A DNA stretch of 25,624 nucleotides, from NCBI GenBank assembly GCA_904501985.1, contig CAJGCT010000027.1, positions 1 through 25,624 of the forward strand. Reading direction: 5' to 3'. A program made the translations under genes and the position numbers. The stretch comes from an uncultured Clostridia bacterium. GTDB taxonomy: Bacteria; Bacillota; Clostridia; Oscillospirales; CAG-272. The notes below the pieces were generated by a model. That model saw only the letters and a program-made list of their open reading frames with translations. It was not told where the DNA came from and ran no database searches. This document shows positions 15,399-23,040 of this stretch, piece by piece. Every line of letters starts with the position of its first letter. Within the stretch, counting starts at the first letter, position 1.

Positions 15399-16352
15399 AT
15401 GAAAATAGTTGTTCTCGATGGCTTTGCCGTAAATCCGGGAGATCTCAGCTGGGATTTTTTTAAAAAGTACGGTGAAGTAACGGTACTTGATAAAACTCCG
15501 GACAGCGAATGTGCCGAGAAGTGTCTCGGTGCGGACGTTGTATATACAAATCGTGTGAAAATAACTGCCGAAGTGCTTGAAAAATGTCCTACTATAAAAT
15601 ATGTATCCGCACTTGGCACCGGTTTTGACATGATTGACATTGAAGCCTGCAAGGCGCGCGGAGTTGCTGTAGTAAATATTCCTGCATACTCCACCCCATC
15701 CGTGGCTCAGCTTACCGTGCAGTTTCTTCTTACGCTGTTTGCCGACCTTGACGGTATGCAGAACATCGTAAAGGATGGAAAGTGGACCGGACTTCCGGGA
15801 TATCAGTATCAAAAAGTAATGTTCACCGAATTATCGGGACTGACTCTCGGTCTTATCGGATGCGGCGGGATCGGCGGCAGAGTGGCGGATATAGCCCATG
15901 CTATGGGTATGCGTGTGCTCGCTCATACTGCTCACCACCACGACGACACCGAATCGGTCAAATACGTTTCTCTTGATACATTGCTTGCCGAATCGGATGT
16001 AATATCGCTCCACTGCCCTCTCAATGATTCAACCCGCGGAATGGTGGATTCAAATTTCATCTCCAAGATGAAAGACGGCGCGCGTCTTATAAACACCTCA
16101 CGCGGTGCAGTCCTCAACGAAAAAGATGTGGCGGATGCGCTGAACAGCGGAAAAATCGCAGGCGCGGCACTGGATGTACTTGCAAATGAGCCGGCTCTGC
16201 CAACAAATCCGCTTCTTACCGCAAAAAACTGCATTATCACCCCACATATCGCCTGGGCAAGCAAGGCATCGCGTGAACGCCTGCTAAAAGTTATAGACGA
16301 ATCCCTTGATAACTTTATAAAAACGGGAATCGGACTTAATCGCATAGTATAA
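15399..16352 (+). CDS. D-2-hydroxyacid dehydrogenase (glycerate/hydroxypyruvate-type)
   Basis: The 317-residue NAD(P)-dependent dehydrogenase has the two-domain fold of the D-isomer-specific 2-hydroxyacid dehydrogenase family. The nucleotide-binding GLIGCGGIGG is at 151-160, and the catalytic triad is visible as R235 (NTSRGAVL), E264 (ANEPAL) and H283 (TPHIAW). The N-terminal pieces YTNRVKI and SALGTGFDMID (70-80) are usual in glycerate dehydrogenase or hydroxypyruvate reductase-like members, so it probably reduces a 2-oxoacid to a D-2-hydroxyacid. The exact substrate cannot be decided, and phosphoglycerate dehydrogenase is less likely because no ACT domain is present. The ATG has AGGGGG upstream. 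pepT starts 12 bases after its stop, so the two are probably cotranscribed. Confidence 0.9.
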   Translation: MKIVVLDGFAVNPGDLSWDFFKKYGEVTVLDKTPDSECAEKCLGADVVYTNRVKITAEVLEKCPTIKYVSALGTGFDMIDIEACKARGVAVVNIPAYSTPSVAQLTVQFLLTLFADLDGMQNIVKDGKWTGLPGYQYQKVMFTELSGLTLGLIGCGGIGGRVADIAHAMGMRVLAHTAHHHDDTESVKYVSLDTLLAESDVISLHCPLNDSTRGMVDSNFISKMKDGARLINTSRGAVLNEKDVADALNSGKIAGAALDVLANEPALPTNPLLTAKNCIITPHIAWASKASRERLLKVIDESLDNFIKTGIGLNRIV

Positions 16353-16364
16353 GGAAGATAGCAT

Positions 16365-17594
16365 ATGAAAGCATATGAGAGACTCATAAAATACACAAAA
16401 TTTGCGACTGCATCCGATGAATCCTCGGAAAGCTGCCCTTCTACCGCGGTTCAGTTTGATTTTGCGCGTGCGCTTGAAGCAGAGCTTCGCGAGCTGGGGC
16501 TTCAGGAAATAGAGCTTGACGCTAACGGATATCTGTTTGCCACAGTCCCTGCCACTAAGGGGTGCGAGCAAGCTCCCACGATCGGATTTATCGCACACAT
16601 GGACGTTTCACCGGACGTAAGCGATAAAAATATCAAAGCGCGCACTGTATGCTACAGCGGCGGCGACATTACGCTTAACGAAGAACTTGGAATCGTGATG
16701 CGTGCCGAAGATTACAGCGTACTCAGCCGCTATATCGGCAAAACACTTGTGGTAACGGACGGAACGACGCTCCTCGGTGCTGACGATAAAGCCGGTATTG
16801 CCGAGATCATCACTGCCTGTGAGCGAATGCTTAACGACAAGTCTCTTCGCCACGGAAAAATACGCATCGGCTTTACGCCCGATGAGGAAATCGGACGCGG
16901 TGCTGATAAATTTGACGTTGAGCGGTTCGGTGCTGTGTGGGCATACACTCTTGACGGTGCAGGATTCGGTGAATGCGAATACGAGACCTTCAACGCCTCC
17001 TCGCTTAATGTTGAGATCACAGGAAAGAGCATCCACCCCGGTGAAGCAAAGAATAAAATGGTAAATGCCTCTGTAGTGGCTCATGAATATATGTCCATGC
17101 TCCCCACCCTTGAGCGTCCTGAGCACACCTGCGGATACGAGGGGTTCTATCACCTTGTGGGAATGGAAGGCGAGGTGGAGTCTGCGGTACTACATTTCAT
17201 AGTGCGTGACCATGATATAGAAAAGCTTAATGCGCGCTGTGAATATGCGCGCCGTGCGGCAGATGAGCTTAACAGCAGATACGGAGCTGGAACAGTTAAT
17301 ATAACCGTCACCGAAAGCTATCGCAATATGAAGGAGAAAATACTCCCTGAATGTCAGCATCTGATTGACAATGCTTATACAGCAATCCGCTCTCTCGGCG
17401 GCGAACCGGTAAGTGCCCCCGTACGCGGCGGAACAGACGGAAGCCGGTTGTCATTCATGGGACTTCCCTGTCCAAATCTCGGCACCGCATCACACAATCA
17501 TCACGGGAAGGCAGAATTTGCCTGTGCCGAGGAAATGGAGCTTTGCACCGCGCAGATAATTGAAATTGCAAAGCTGTATGCAGACTGGAATTAA
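16365..17594 (+). CDS. pepT: Peptidase T (tripeptide aminopeptidase)
   Basis: PepT is a cytosolic di-zinc M20-family aminopeptidase that removes the N-terminal residue of tripeptides. The 409 residues match the family's length closely. Metal and catalytic residues are visible: AHMDVSPD (H78, catalytic D80), GADDKAG (bridging D140), PDEEIGRG (general base E174, ligand E175), TLDG (D197) and the C-terminal SHNHHGKAEF (ligand His at 380/381). The dimerisation or lid domain lies between about residues 215 and 325. The start ATG follows AAGGAAG. It lies 12 bases after the dehydrogenase gene and is followed by a terminator, so the pair forms a short operon for peptide and amino-acid catabolism. Confidence 0.95.
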   Translation: MKAYERLIKYTKFATASDESSESCPSTAVQFDFARALEAELRELGLQEIELDANGYLFATVPATKGCEQAPTIGFIAHMDVSPDVSDKNIKARTVCYSGGDITLNEELGIVMRAEDYSVLSRYIGKTLVVTDGTTLLGADDKAGIAEIITACERMLNDKSLRHGKIRIGFTPDEEIGRGADKFDVERFGAVWAYTLDGAGFGECEYETFNASSLNVEITGKSIHPGEAKNKMVNASVVAHEYMSMLPTLERPEHTCGYEGFYHLVGMEGEVESAVLHFIVRDHDIEKLNARCEYARRAADELNSRYGAGTVNITVTESYRNMKEKILPECQHLIDNAYTAIRSLGGEPVSAPVRGGTDGSRLSFMGLPCPNLGTASHNHHGKAEFACAEEMELCTAQIIEIAKLYADWN

Positions 17595-17646
17595 CATATC
17601 AAAGGCACAAACACTGCGTTTTCAACGCACAATATAAGGTGAGAAA

Positions 17647-17682
17647 AACGCTCAGCGGGTGTGAGTATCGCTGGGCGTTTTT
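17647..17682 (+). terminator. Rho-independent terminator after pepT
   Basis: Stem AACGCTCAGCG (17647-17657) with CGCTGGGCGTT (17669-17679), one G-T pair and an 11-base loop, followed by further T. A-rich on the 5' side, so it may also work in reverse. Confidence 0.85.
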
Positions 17683-17728
17683 ATAATATACATACAAATG
17701 AACGATAATAAAATCTTTTTTAAATCAC

Positions 17729-17757
17729 TTGACAAAATACCGATCATATGGTATAAT
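17729..17757 (+). promoter_or_regulatory. Strong sigma-A promoter for the tRNA genes
   Basis: Consensus TTGACA (17729-17734), a 17-base spacer and perfect TATAAT (17752-17757), ending 26 bases before tRNA-Pro. This is the best promoter in the window, as expected for stable RNA. Confidence 0.92.
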
Positions 17758-17783
17758 ATACAAGTCTGATTCACAGCTTTTGT

Positions 17784-17859
17784 CGGGATGTAGCGCAGTT
17801 GGTAGCGCGCCTGCTTTGGGAGCAGGATGTCGCAGGTTCGAATCCTGTCATTCCGACCA
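17784..17859 (+). tRNA. tRNA-Pro(TGG)
   Basis: The 76-base cloverleaf has acceptor stem CGGGATG with CATTCCG (one G-T pair), D arm GCGCAGTTGGTAGCGC, and anticodon stem CCTGC/GCAGG closing loop TTTGGGA with anticodon TGG. The T arm contains GGTTCGAATCC, and the CCA end is encoded. Confidence 0.97.
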
Positions 17860-17867
17860 AAAATGGC

Positions 17868-17899
17868 AGATGCCCCACCAAGGGGCGTCTGACGTTTTT
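17868..17899 (+). terminator. Terminator hairpin between the two tRNA genes
   Basis: Stem AGATGCCCC (17868-17876) with GGGGCGTCT (17882-17890), one G-T pair, 5-base loop; then GACG and five T. It lies between tRNA-Pro and tRNA-Val, so tRNA-Val needs read-through or a promoter of its own, which I do not see clearly. Confidence 0.75.
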
Positions 17900-17945
17900 C
17901 TTTGAAAATGCGAGGATTTGAAGCCGAAAAAGCCTAATAATACTT

Positions 17946-18022
17946 GGAAGCATAGCTCAGCTGGTTAGAGTACTTGCTTGACATGCAAGGGGTCACTGGT
18001 TCGATTCCAGTTGTTTCCACCA
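17946..18022 (+). tRNA. tRNA-Val(GAC)
   Basis: The 77-base cloverleaf has acceptor stem GGAAGCA with TGTTTCC (one G-T pair), D arm GCTCAGCTGGTTAGAG, and anticodon stem CTTGC/GCAAG closing loop TTGACAT with anticodon GAC. The T arm is CTGGTTCGATTCCAG, and CCA is encoded. The accessory island starts right after it, so its 3' end is a plausible integration site. Confidence 0.96.
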
Positions 18023-18026
18023 TAAA

Positions 18027-18052
18027 AACCATCGCGAAAGCGATGGTTTTTT
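18027..18052 (+). terminator. Terminator after tRNA-Val
   Basis: Perfect stem AACCATCGC / GCGATGGTT with a GAAA tetraloop and a T run to 18052, four bases after the tRNA's CCA. Confidence 0.92.
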
Positions 18053-18068
18053 CGTAAGCGAAATTGGC

Positions 18069-18089
18069 GTTGACCACAGAGTTGACCAC
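18069..18089 (+). repeat. Direct repeat GTTGACCAC x2 at the island edge
   Basis: GTTGACCAC occurs at 18069-18077 and again at 18081-18089, separated by AGA. Short direct repeats next to a tRNA and at the start of an integrase-borne island could be integrase arm-type binding sites. This is position-based; the copies could be chance. Confidence 0.4.
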
Positions 18090-18137
18090 TTATGGGAATT
18101 TAGTTTGAAAGTTTTTTAATTTAGGAGCAATGACATC

Positions 18138-18953
18138 ATGAATCCTTCTTTCTCATATCATAAATATTTTGAATTAATAACAAATGGAAAAACGAGAGAG
18201 GCTTTTTCATATAGAGCAGAGTTTACGCCTGAATATTTATATAAATTTTTTTGGCTGTGCGATGATCCTAACGATCCTGAAAACACAAAAAGATTCAACA
18301 CCCTCGAAAATAACCAGATTTGGTTTGCGAAACCAGAAATGCAAAATGATCCGTATGAGTTCAAGGGCATATATATCGATAAAGCCAAATTATGCGAATT
18401 AGGCGTTGCTTCGCAATCTATAGATGTTGCAAACGATCTCTTCTTGAAGAGCATAGTTTTAACTGCTTTCACAGCGAATATGTCAAACAATCTTCCGATG
18501 TGGGCACATTATTCAAATAATCATAAGGGATATTGTGTAAAGTATAAAGTGGGGAACAAACATACAATAAGAAATGTAATTTATGAAAGCAAACGAATTT
18601 CAATGTCAAATACTTTTTTCAATTTCTTGCAAAAAACCGATTATGGGGTTAAATTTAGAAATAATAAATATTTAGAGGAAGCCCAAATATTTTCTTCTAT
18701 TCTTCAAGATATGTTCTTTATGAAACATGACTCATGGGAATATGAGCATGAATTTCGTGCTCTATATCCTTTTGATGGAGATGCCCCTGGGACGAATGTT
18801 TCTATTGATGAATTAGGATTAAGCGTGATAGAAATATATAGTGGAATTAATTGTAGTAAAGGTAATGAAATACAATTAAGTCAAATAGCTTCAAAATTAT
18901 GCGTACCTTTTAGAAAGTGCCAAACAAGTTCAACAGAATTTTCAATTTTCTAA
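18138..18953 (+). CDS. DUF2971-family protein
   Basis: This 271-residue soluble protein shows the DUF2971 pattern: an N-terminal LYKFF segment (about 34-38), TLENNQIWFAKPEMQNDPYE (about 55-74), then the central signature NLPMWAHYSNNHKGYCVKYKV (about 117-137), and late on HDSWEYEHEFRALYP. The family is widespread on mobile elements and in defence-gene neighbourhoods, but I know of no established biochemical function. The recurring W-x-HY, K and E-x-E-x-R residues suggest an enzyme. The ATG has TAGGAG ten bases upstream. Base composition is markedly AT-rich compared with the genes left of the tRNAs, indicating transfer. The SIR2 gene lies about 440 bases downstream in the same direction but has its own promoter. 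Confidence 0.85.
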   Translation: MNPSFSYHKYFELITNGKTREAFSYRAEFTPEYLYKFFWLCDDPNDPENTKRFNTLENNQIWFAKPEMQNDPYEFKGIYIDKAKLCELGVASQSIDVANDLFLKSIVLTAFTANMSNNLPMWAHYSNNHKGYCVKYKVGNKHTIRNVIYESKRISMSNTFFNFLQKTDYGVKFRNNKYLEEAQIFSSILQDMFFMKHDSWEYEHEFRALYPFDGDAPGTNVSIDELGLSVIEIYSGINCSKGNEIQLSQIASKLCVPFRKCQTSSTEFSIF

Positions 18954-18975
18954 AAATTAATTACATTTAGTAATA

Positions 18976-19086
18976 ATGGAGAATAGACATTTCTTTGTTT
19001 ACACCGACGCAGAGATTGAAGGGGCTCTCATTGGTTGCACTTCAATATTTATAGTTTCAGAAGCAATAAAGCATCGCTTGCTGTAA
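18976..19086 (+). CDS. Doubtful 36-residue open frame
   Basis: Between the DUF2971 and SIR2 genes a short frame reads MENRHFFVYTDAEIEGALIG, ending AIKHRLL. I do not recognise it, and no ribosome binding site precedes the ATG. The N-terminal composition looks protein-like, so it could be the front of a truncated gene. The rest of the interval (19087-19250) shows no gene. Confidence 0.2.
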   Translation: MENRHFFVYTDAEIEGALIGCTSIFIVSEAIKHRLL

Positions 19087-19251
19087 TAGTATCAAGGAAT
19101 TGTGTAAAATAGAAAAGAAATACGTGCTATGAAACACAATCATTTTACCATATACAAAATTTGATTACAAGCATCATAAATTGAATTACTCTACCATAAC
19201 CTGGCGAAATTAGTTTCCCTTGCTTAGTGACTCTACACATCTTATTATCGC

Positions 19252-19291
19252 ATAAAAGTCAATCACTATTTTAACAACGATTGACTTTTAT
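19252..19291. repeat. 13-base inverted repeat covering the SIR2 promoter -35
   Basis: Perfect inverted repeat ATAAAAGTCAATC (19252-19264) and GATTGACTTTTAT (19279-19291) around a 14-base spacer. The right arm contains the TTGACT -35 hexamer, so it could be an operator for a regulator of the SIR2 gene. No T tract follows on either strand, which argues against a terminator. Confidence 0.6.
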
Positions 19292-19309
19292 AAATAAATA
19301 TGATAAAAT
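19281..19309 (+). promoter_or_regulatory. Promoter upstream of the SIR2-domain gene
   Basis: TTGACT (19281-19286), a 17-base spacer and TAAAAT (19304-19309). Transcription would begin near 19316, giving a leader of about 84 bases to the SIR2 start codon. Confidence 0.7.
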
Positions 19310-19316
19310 AATATTG

Positions 19317-19364
19317 GCGGCTTTGTCCGCAACTAAGGTCGCAAGATTAGTCTTGCGGCTTTTA
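19317..19364 (+). terminator. Hairpin plus terminator-like structure in the SIR2 leader (possible attenuator or short RNA)
   Basis: Right after the promoter come a small GCGG/CCGC hairpin (about 19318-19330) and a stronger stem CGCAAGA-TTAG-TCTTGCG (19340-19357) followed by GCTTTTA. A transcript from the promoter would meet this terminator about 45 bases after starting and about 35 bases before the SIR2 gene. It therefore may act as an attenuator or make a roughly 50-base RNA. No leader peptide is seen. Confidence 0.55.
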
Positions 19365-19399
19365 TCTATTTTAAAAAAATCATCAAGGGGATTATGAAG

Positions 19400-22300
19400 A
19401 TGGGAGAAACTTTAAAAGATAGATTATCTCGTGGCCCAAGATTTGAGGAAAATATTTTACAAGCTTTCGAAAAGCATAAACTTGTTTTTTTCATAGGAGC
19501 AGGGGTATCTCGTATTATGGGAATAAAGGGGTGGGGGGATTTTTCAGCTTATCTTATAAAAGCTGCTTTCCCAAATTATAAAGACCATAATGCTATACTT
19601 AGAGATATTTCTGATAGCAAAGAGCGCATCACCATAGCCTACAAAAAATTTGAAAGCGAAAATAGACTTGAGGATTTTTATAAACTTTTTGGTCAAGGAA
19701 TGATTCCGGACAAGGGCATATTTGACTCAAAGGAAAACATATATGAAATTCTAAATAGATTTGACGCAATCTTCCTAACCACTAATGCCGACAATCTTTT
19801 TGAAGAAGTACTTGGCAGTCCGTTGTGCCATGAAAAATATGAAATTGCTATCATAAAAAGCGAATTTCAAAGACGGCAAAATCATTTATTTTATTTACAT
19901 GGACACTATAAATCCAACATTGATATTACTGACAATAATTTAGTTTTCACCGCCCCTCAATACGTGAAGCGATATAATGACCCCAATTTTGTCGAATTTC
20001 TAAAAGCTATTTTCCAAGAGGACAATACTATCGTTTTTATCGGATATGGTCTTAACGAATTTGAATTAATAGATTACATTATAACAAAATCGGGATATAC
20101 TTCTAATCTTCTACAAAAAGTGTATGTACTTTATGGGTTGTGTGAAAATGATGACATCTTATTTGAAGCGAAAACAGCATATTTTAATGCACTCAATATC
20201 AAATTAATACCCTACGATATAAGTAAAAAGGGATATGACTCCTTAATTGACGTATTAAAATTGTTATATGATGACTACAAGAAAAGAGCTATTGTTCCCG
20301 TTACCGAAACAATATCCGACTGCATTAATAATTATACTGACGAAAATTATGCAACGATCAAACGTTATTTGACAATTGAAGATCTTGCGCACACTAACGA
20401 AATACAAATCACTCGTGAAATACAAAAATTAGGAACTTTCGAGTGGACAAATAGATTTTTTGATGACGGATTGCTTAGTTCGCAACAATTGGATAAAAGA
20501 ATCGAATATCGCGCATGGCCACTATTAGAACTCTTACTTGATTGGGTGAGATCCGGGGATAAGCAAGCTCAAAGTGCAGCAGCTGTTTTTTTGAATGGAA
20601 TAAGCAAAAAGCAACTTTCTCATTTGTCAAACAATTATTCTTTTATAACCGCAAATATTGTTCAAATCATTTTGTCTTTGGATAAAGATACAATAAAATC
20701 AAAGTACATAGATATGATTTTTAAAATATCTAAAACAGGTGACCTTTTTGGATACAATTTTGACAAAGTATCTCTATTCAAGCAAATTCCTGAATGGGAT
20801 GTACGAATTATTCGTAGGCTGTTTGATGTTCTCTTTTATAATGCCGATATAGATTCGTTCGATGATAGAAATTCGTATATAGTTGATCTGTTTTTCAAAC
20901 AATTTAATAATCTGTCGTGGGATAAACGGATTACCAAATTTATTTTTTGGTATTTTGCAGATTTAATCGTTAGTCATGCCGACAAGCATTTCAACTTATT
21001 TATGCACACTAATGATTTAGACCATATTTATAAAAATCATAACGAATATTGGAAAATTGTATTAACCGAAATCAAATATTGCTTCTCTAAAATGAGTAAA
21101 ACTGAAAAAAATGCAACCATCAATCAATTGATTTGCGATGAAAACGAGTCTTTACGAAAATTGGGAATATATTTGGCACGCAAAAATGATATTAATATTT
21201 CCGAATATCTGGTCAACCAAAATCTTTTTAATTCTTATTTGCTGTACCATGAATACTGCTTACTTCTGATTAATCACAAAAAACAGGGATATCTTACGGA
21301 AATAATTGAGGACACATTATGCACTCTAATTTGGAAATCACAATTTGGCATTGATGCGTATGAGTTAAAACAGGAAAAAGATATCCAATATTTTAATGAT
21401 TTGATTTTATCTAAAAGATTAACTCTTCTACAACTTTTTTCTACTAAAAAAGCTCAAGAAAAAACCCAACTGTTAATCAAACAAAACGTAGCCCCATATC
21501 CGACTATAGAAGTTGCGAAAGAATGTGATTACGTGCATTCTATAAAGCGGGAAAACGATGTAAACATTTCAGAAGAAACATTCAAAGATGTTGCAAGTGA
21601 AAAATGGGTAGATAAATTAATATCCGTATATAATAGTGTATCTGATAACTTTAACTCTTCTGATTGTGGAATAGAATTTGTTAGACTCATATTGCAACAA
21701 CCAAAAGATCAACAAATTATTATTATACCCACACTCAGCAAACTTCCTTCACATTTGTTAGAAAATGCTTTATATGAGTTTCGCTCCAAACGAGACAAAG
21801 TTATATCAAAAAAAGTTTTAATAGATACTTGTTTGAGAATTCTTGATAATATACTAACTAAAGATCATATCGAAACAAACATAGCCAAAATCATTTTTGA
21901 ACTTCTTTCGGATATAAATTCACAAGATGAAACAACTGTTGATAACATTTTATCATCAATTTTACCTTGGCTAAATTTATCTATAAATGACAATACTACA
22001 TTTATTGTAGACAGTCATATTTTAACTAACCTTATCAATCATGGGGATTTTTACAAATATTCAGTTTTGATCAATTGTTATATAGCAAAGAAAAAACTAA
22101 AAGCTGAAAATCTCTTGGATGAAAATATTGAGTTGCTATTAGAACTTTTGAAAAACGACAGCCATAACAAAACATTTAAGTATACATTATGTTATCACTA
22201 CCAGAATCTCAAACATTTATCGAATTATAGCGCATTAAAAATATTCAATAAAATATTTGACTGCGAACCTTTCGATATGACGGCATTACTTTTGTGTTGC

Positions 22301-22966
22301 TTAAATTCAAATTATGTTTTCAGAGAAATTATAGAAAAAATAAAACGTTATTATTTACAGGATTCCCATTGTATTCCTGCAGAATGTGACGATAACATTC
22401 TCCCTTACCAGTTTTATAGCTATATAATTTCAGCTCGATACCATAACATGTTATCCGCCCAAGATTTTGAAAATGCATTTGCAGACTCAGAATTCCTTAG
22501 TCACTATCTCCACTCCCTATCCACATGGGCAGAAAAAGAGAACTTTAATTTTGATTCTTATTTGGTTCCTTGTTGGGAGTACATTAAATCACACTATAGT
22601 ATCGAAAAAGCAACCGGATTTGCAAGTTTAATAATGAATTCAATTGATGATATTACAGATCCTACTGAAACCACATTAGATATGTATATTGATATCACTG
22701 AAAAATATTTGAAAAAGCATTCAATTCATCTCGACTTAGAAAAAATTTTAGTATTTTTCGACATAAACAAGGAAAAGACATCTAAACTTATAGAGTCTAT
22801 TTTAACTTTTCTTGGTGTTGTTGATGTTAAAAAGATAGAAATAATCATATCAAAATACAAAGAACTTAATCTAAACCGTGAAGCTCGTTCGCTTCTAAAT
22901 ATGCTTTCAACAAATGGTATTATTAGCAACAAACAAAAAGAATGTTTGGCAAAGATGCTCACCTAA
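19400..22966 (+). CDS. SIR2-domain defence protein, defence-associated-sirtuin (DSR) type
   Basis: About 1188 residues; numbering here is from the ATG at 19394. I prefer ATG 19400, nine bases after AAGGGG. The N-terminal SIR2/NADase domain (about 20-295) has GAGVS at 35-39, TTNAD at 129-133 (N131), LHG at 168-170 (H169) and GYGLNEFEL at 217-225. The Asn-to-His spacing of 38 residues equals that between N133 and H171 of Bacillus DSR2. Residues about 300-1190 are almost wholly helical, like the solenoid sensor region of DSR proteins. Known relatives detect phage proteins and deplete NAD+ to abort infection, so that is the predicted role. It is AT-rich, with its own promoter and terminator. DSR1/DSR2 orthology is unproven and the phage trigger is unknown. 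Confidence 0.85.
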   Translation: MGETLKDRLSRGPRFEENILQAFEKHKLVFFIGAGVSRIMGIKGWGDFSAYLIKAAFPNYKDHNAILRDISDSKERITIAYKKFESENRLEDFYKLFGQGMIPDKGIFDSKENIYEILNRFDAIFLTTNADNLFEEVLGSPLCHEKYEIAIIKSEFQRRQNHLFYLHGHYKSNIDITDNNLVFTAPQYVKRYNDPNFVEFLKAIFQEDNTIVFIGYGLNEFELIDYIITKSGYTSNLLQKVYVLYGLCENDDILFEAKTAYFNALNIKLIPYDISKKGYDSLIDVLKLLYDDYKKRAIVPVTETISDCINNYTDENYATIKRYLTIEDLAHTNEIQITREIQKLGTFEWTNRFFDDGLLSSQQLDKRIEYRAWPLLELLLDWVRSGDKQAQSAAAVFLNGISKKQLSHLSNNYSFITANIVQIILSLDKDTIKSKYIDMIFKISKTGDLFGYNFDKVSLFKQIPEWDVRIIRRLFDVLFYNADIDSFDDRNSYIVDLFFKQFNNLSWDKRITKFIFWYFADLIVSHADKHFNLFMHTNDLDHIYKNHNEYWKIVLTEIKYCFSKMSKTEKNATINQLICDENESLRKLGIYLARKNDINISEYLVNQNLFNSYLLYHEYCLLLINHKKQGYLTEIIEDTLCTLIWKSQFGIDAYELKQEKDIQYFNDLILSKRLTLLQLFSTKKAQEKTQLLIKQNVAPYPTIEVAKECDYVHSIKRENDVNISEETFKDVASEKWVDKLISVYNSVSDNFNSSDCGIEFVRLILQQPKDQQIIIIPTLSKLPSHLLENALYEFRSKRDKVISKKVLIDTCLRILDNILTKDHIETNIAKIIFELLSDINSQDETTVDNILSSILPWLNLSINDNTTFIVDSHILTNLINHGDFYKYSVLINCYIAKKKLKAENLLDENIELLLELLKNDSHNKTFKYTLCYHYQNLKHLSNYSALKIFNKIFDCEPFDMTALLLCCLNSNYVFREIIEKIKRYYLQDSHCIPAECDDNILPYQFYSYIISARYHNMLSAQDFENAFADSEFLSHYLHSLSTWAEKENFNFDSYLVPCWEYIKSHYSIEKATGFASLIMNSIDDITDPTETTLDMYIDITEKYLKKHSIHLDLEKILVFFDINKEKTSKLIESILTFLGVVDVKKIEIIISKYKELNLNREARSLLNMLSTNGIISNKQKECLAKMLT

Positions 22967-23009
22967 CTGTCAATCCACTTCTTCTTTGTTTTTCCCGACT
23001 CAAAATTTG

Positions 23010-23040
23010 AAGGGCGACCTCACTGGTCGCCCTTCTCTTT
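23010..23040. terminator. Terminator between the SIR2 gene and the convergent integrase gene
   Basis: Perfect 10-base stem AAGGGCGACC / GGTCGCCCTT with loop TCACT, followed by CTCTTTTC on the plus strand. It stops transcription from the SIR2 side; the minus-strand tail CAAATTTT could also serve the integrase transcript. Confidence 0.88.

Noticed and set aside
18976..19086. Short frame between DUF2971 and SIR2 genes as a toxin-antitoxin or immune component
   Set aside because: No ribosome binding site and no recognisable family; kept only as a low-confidence entry.
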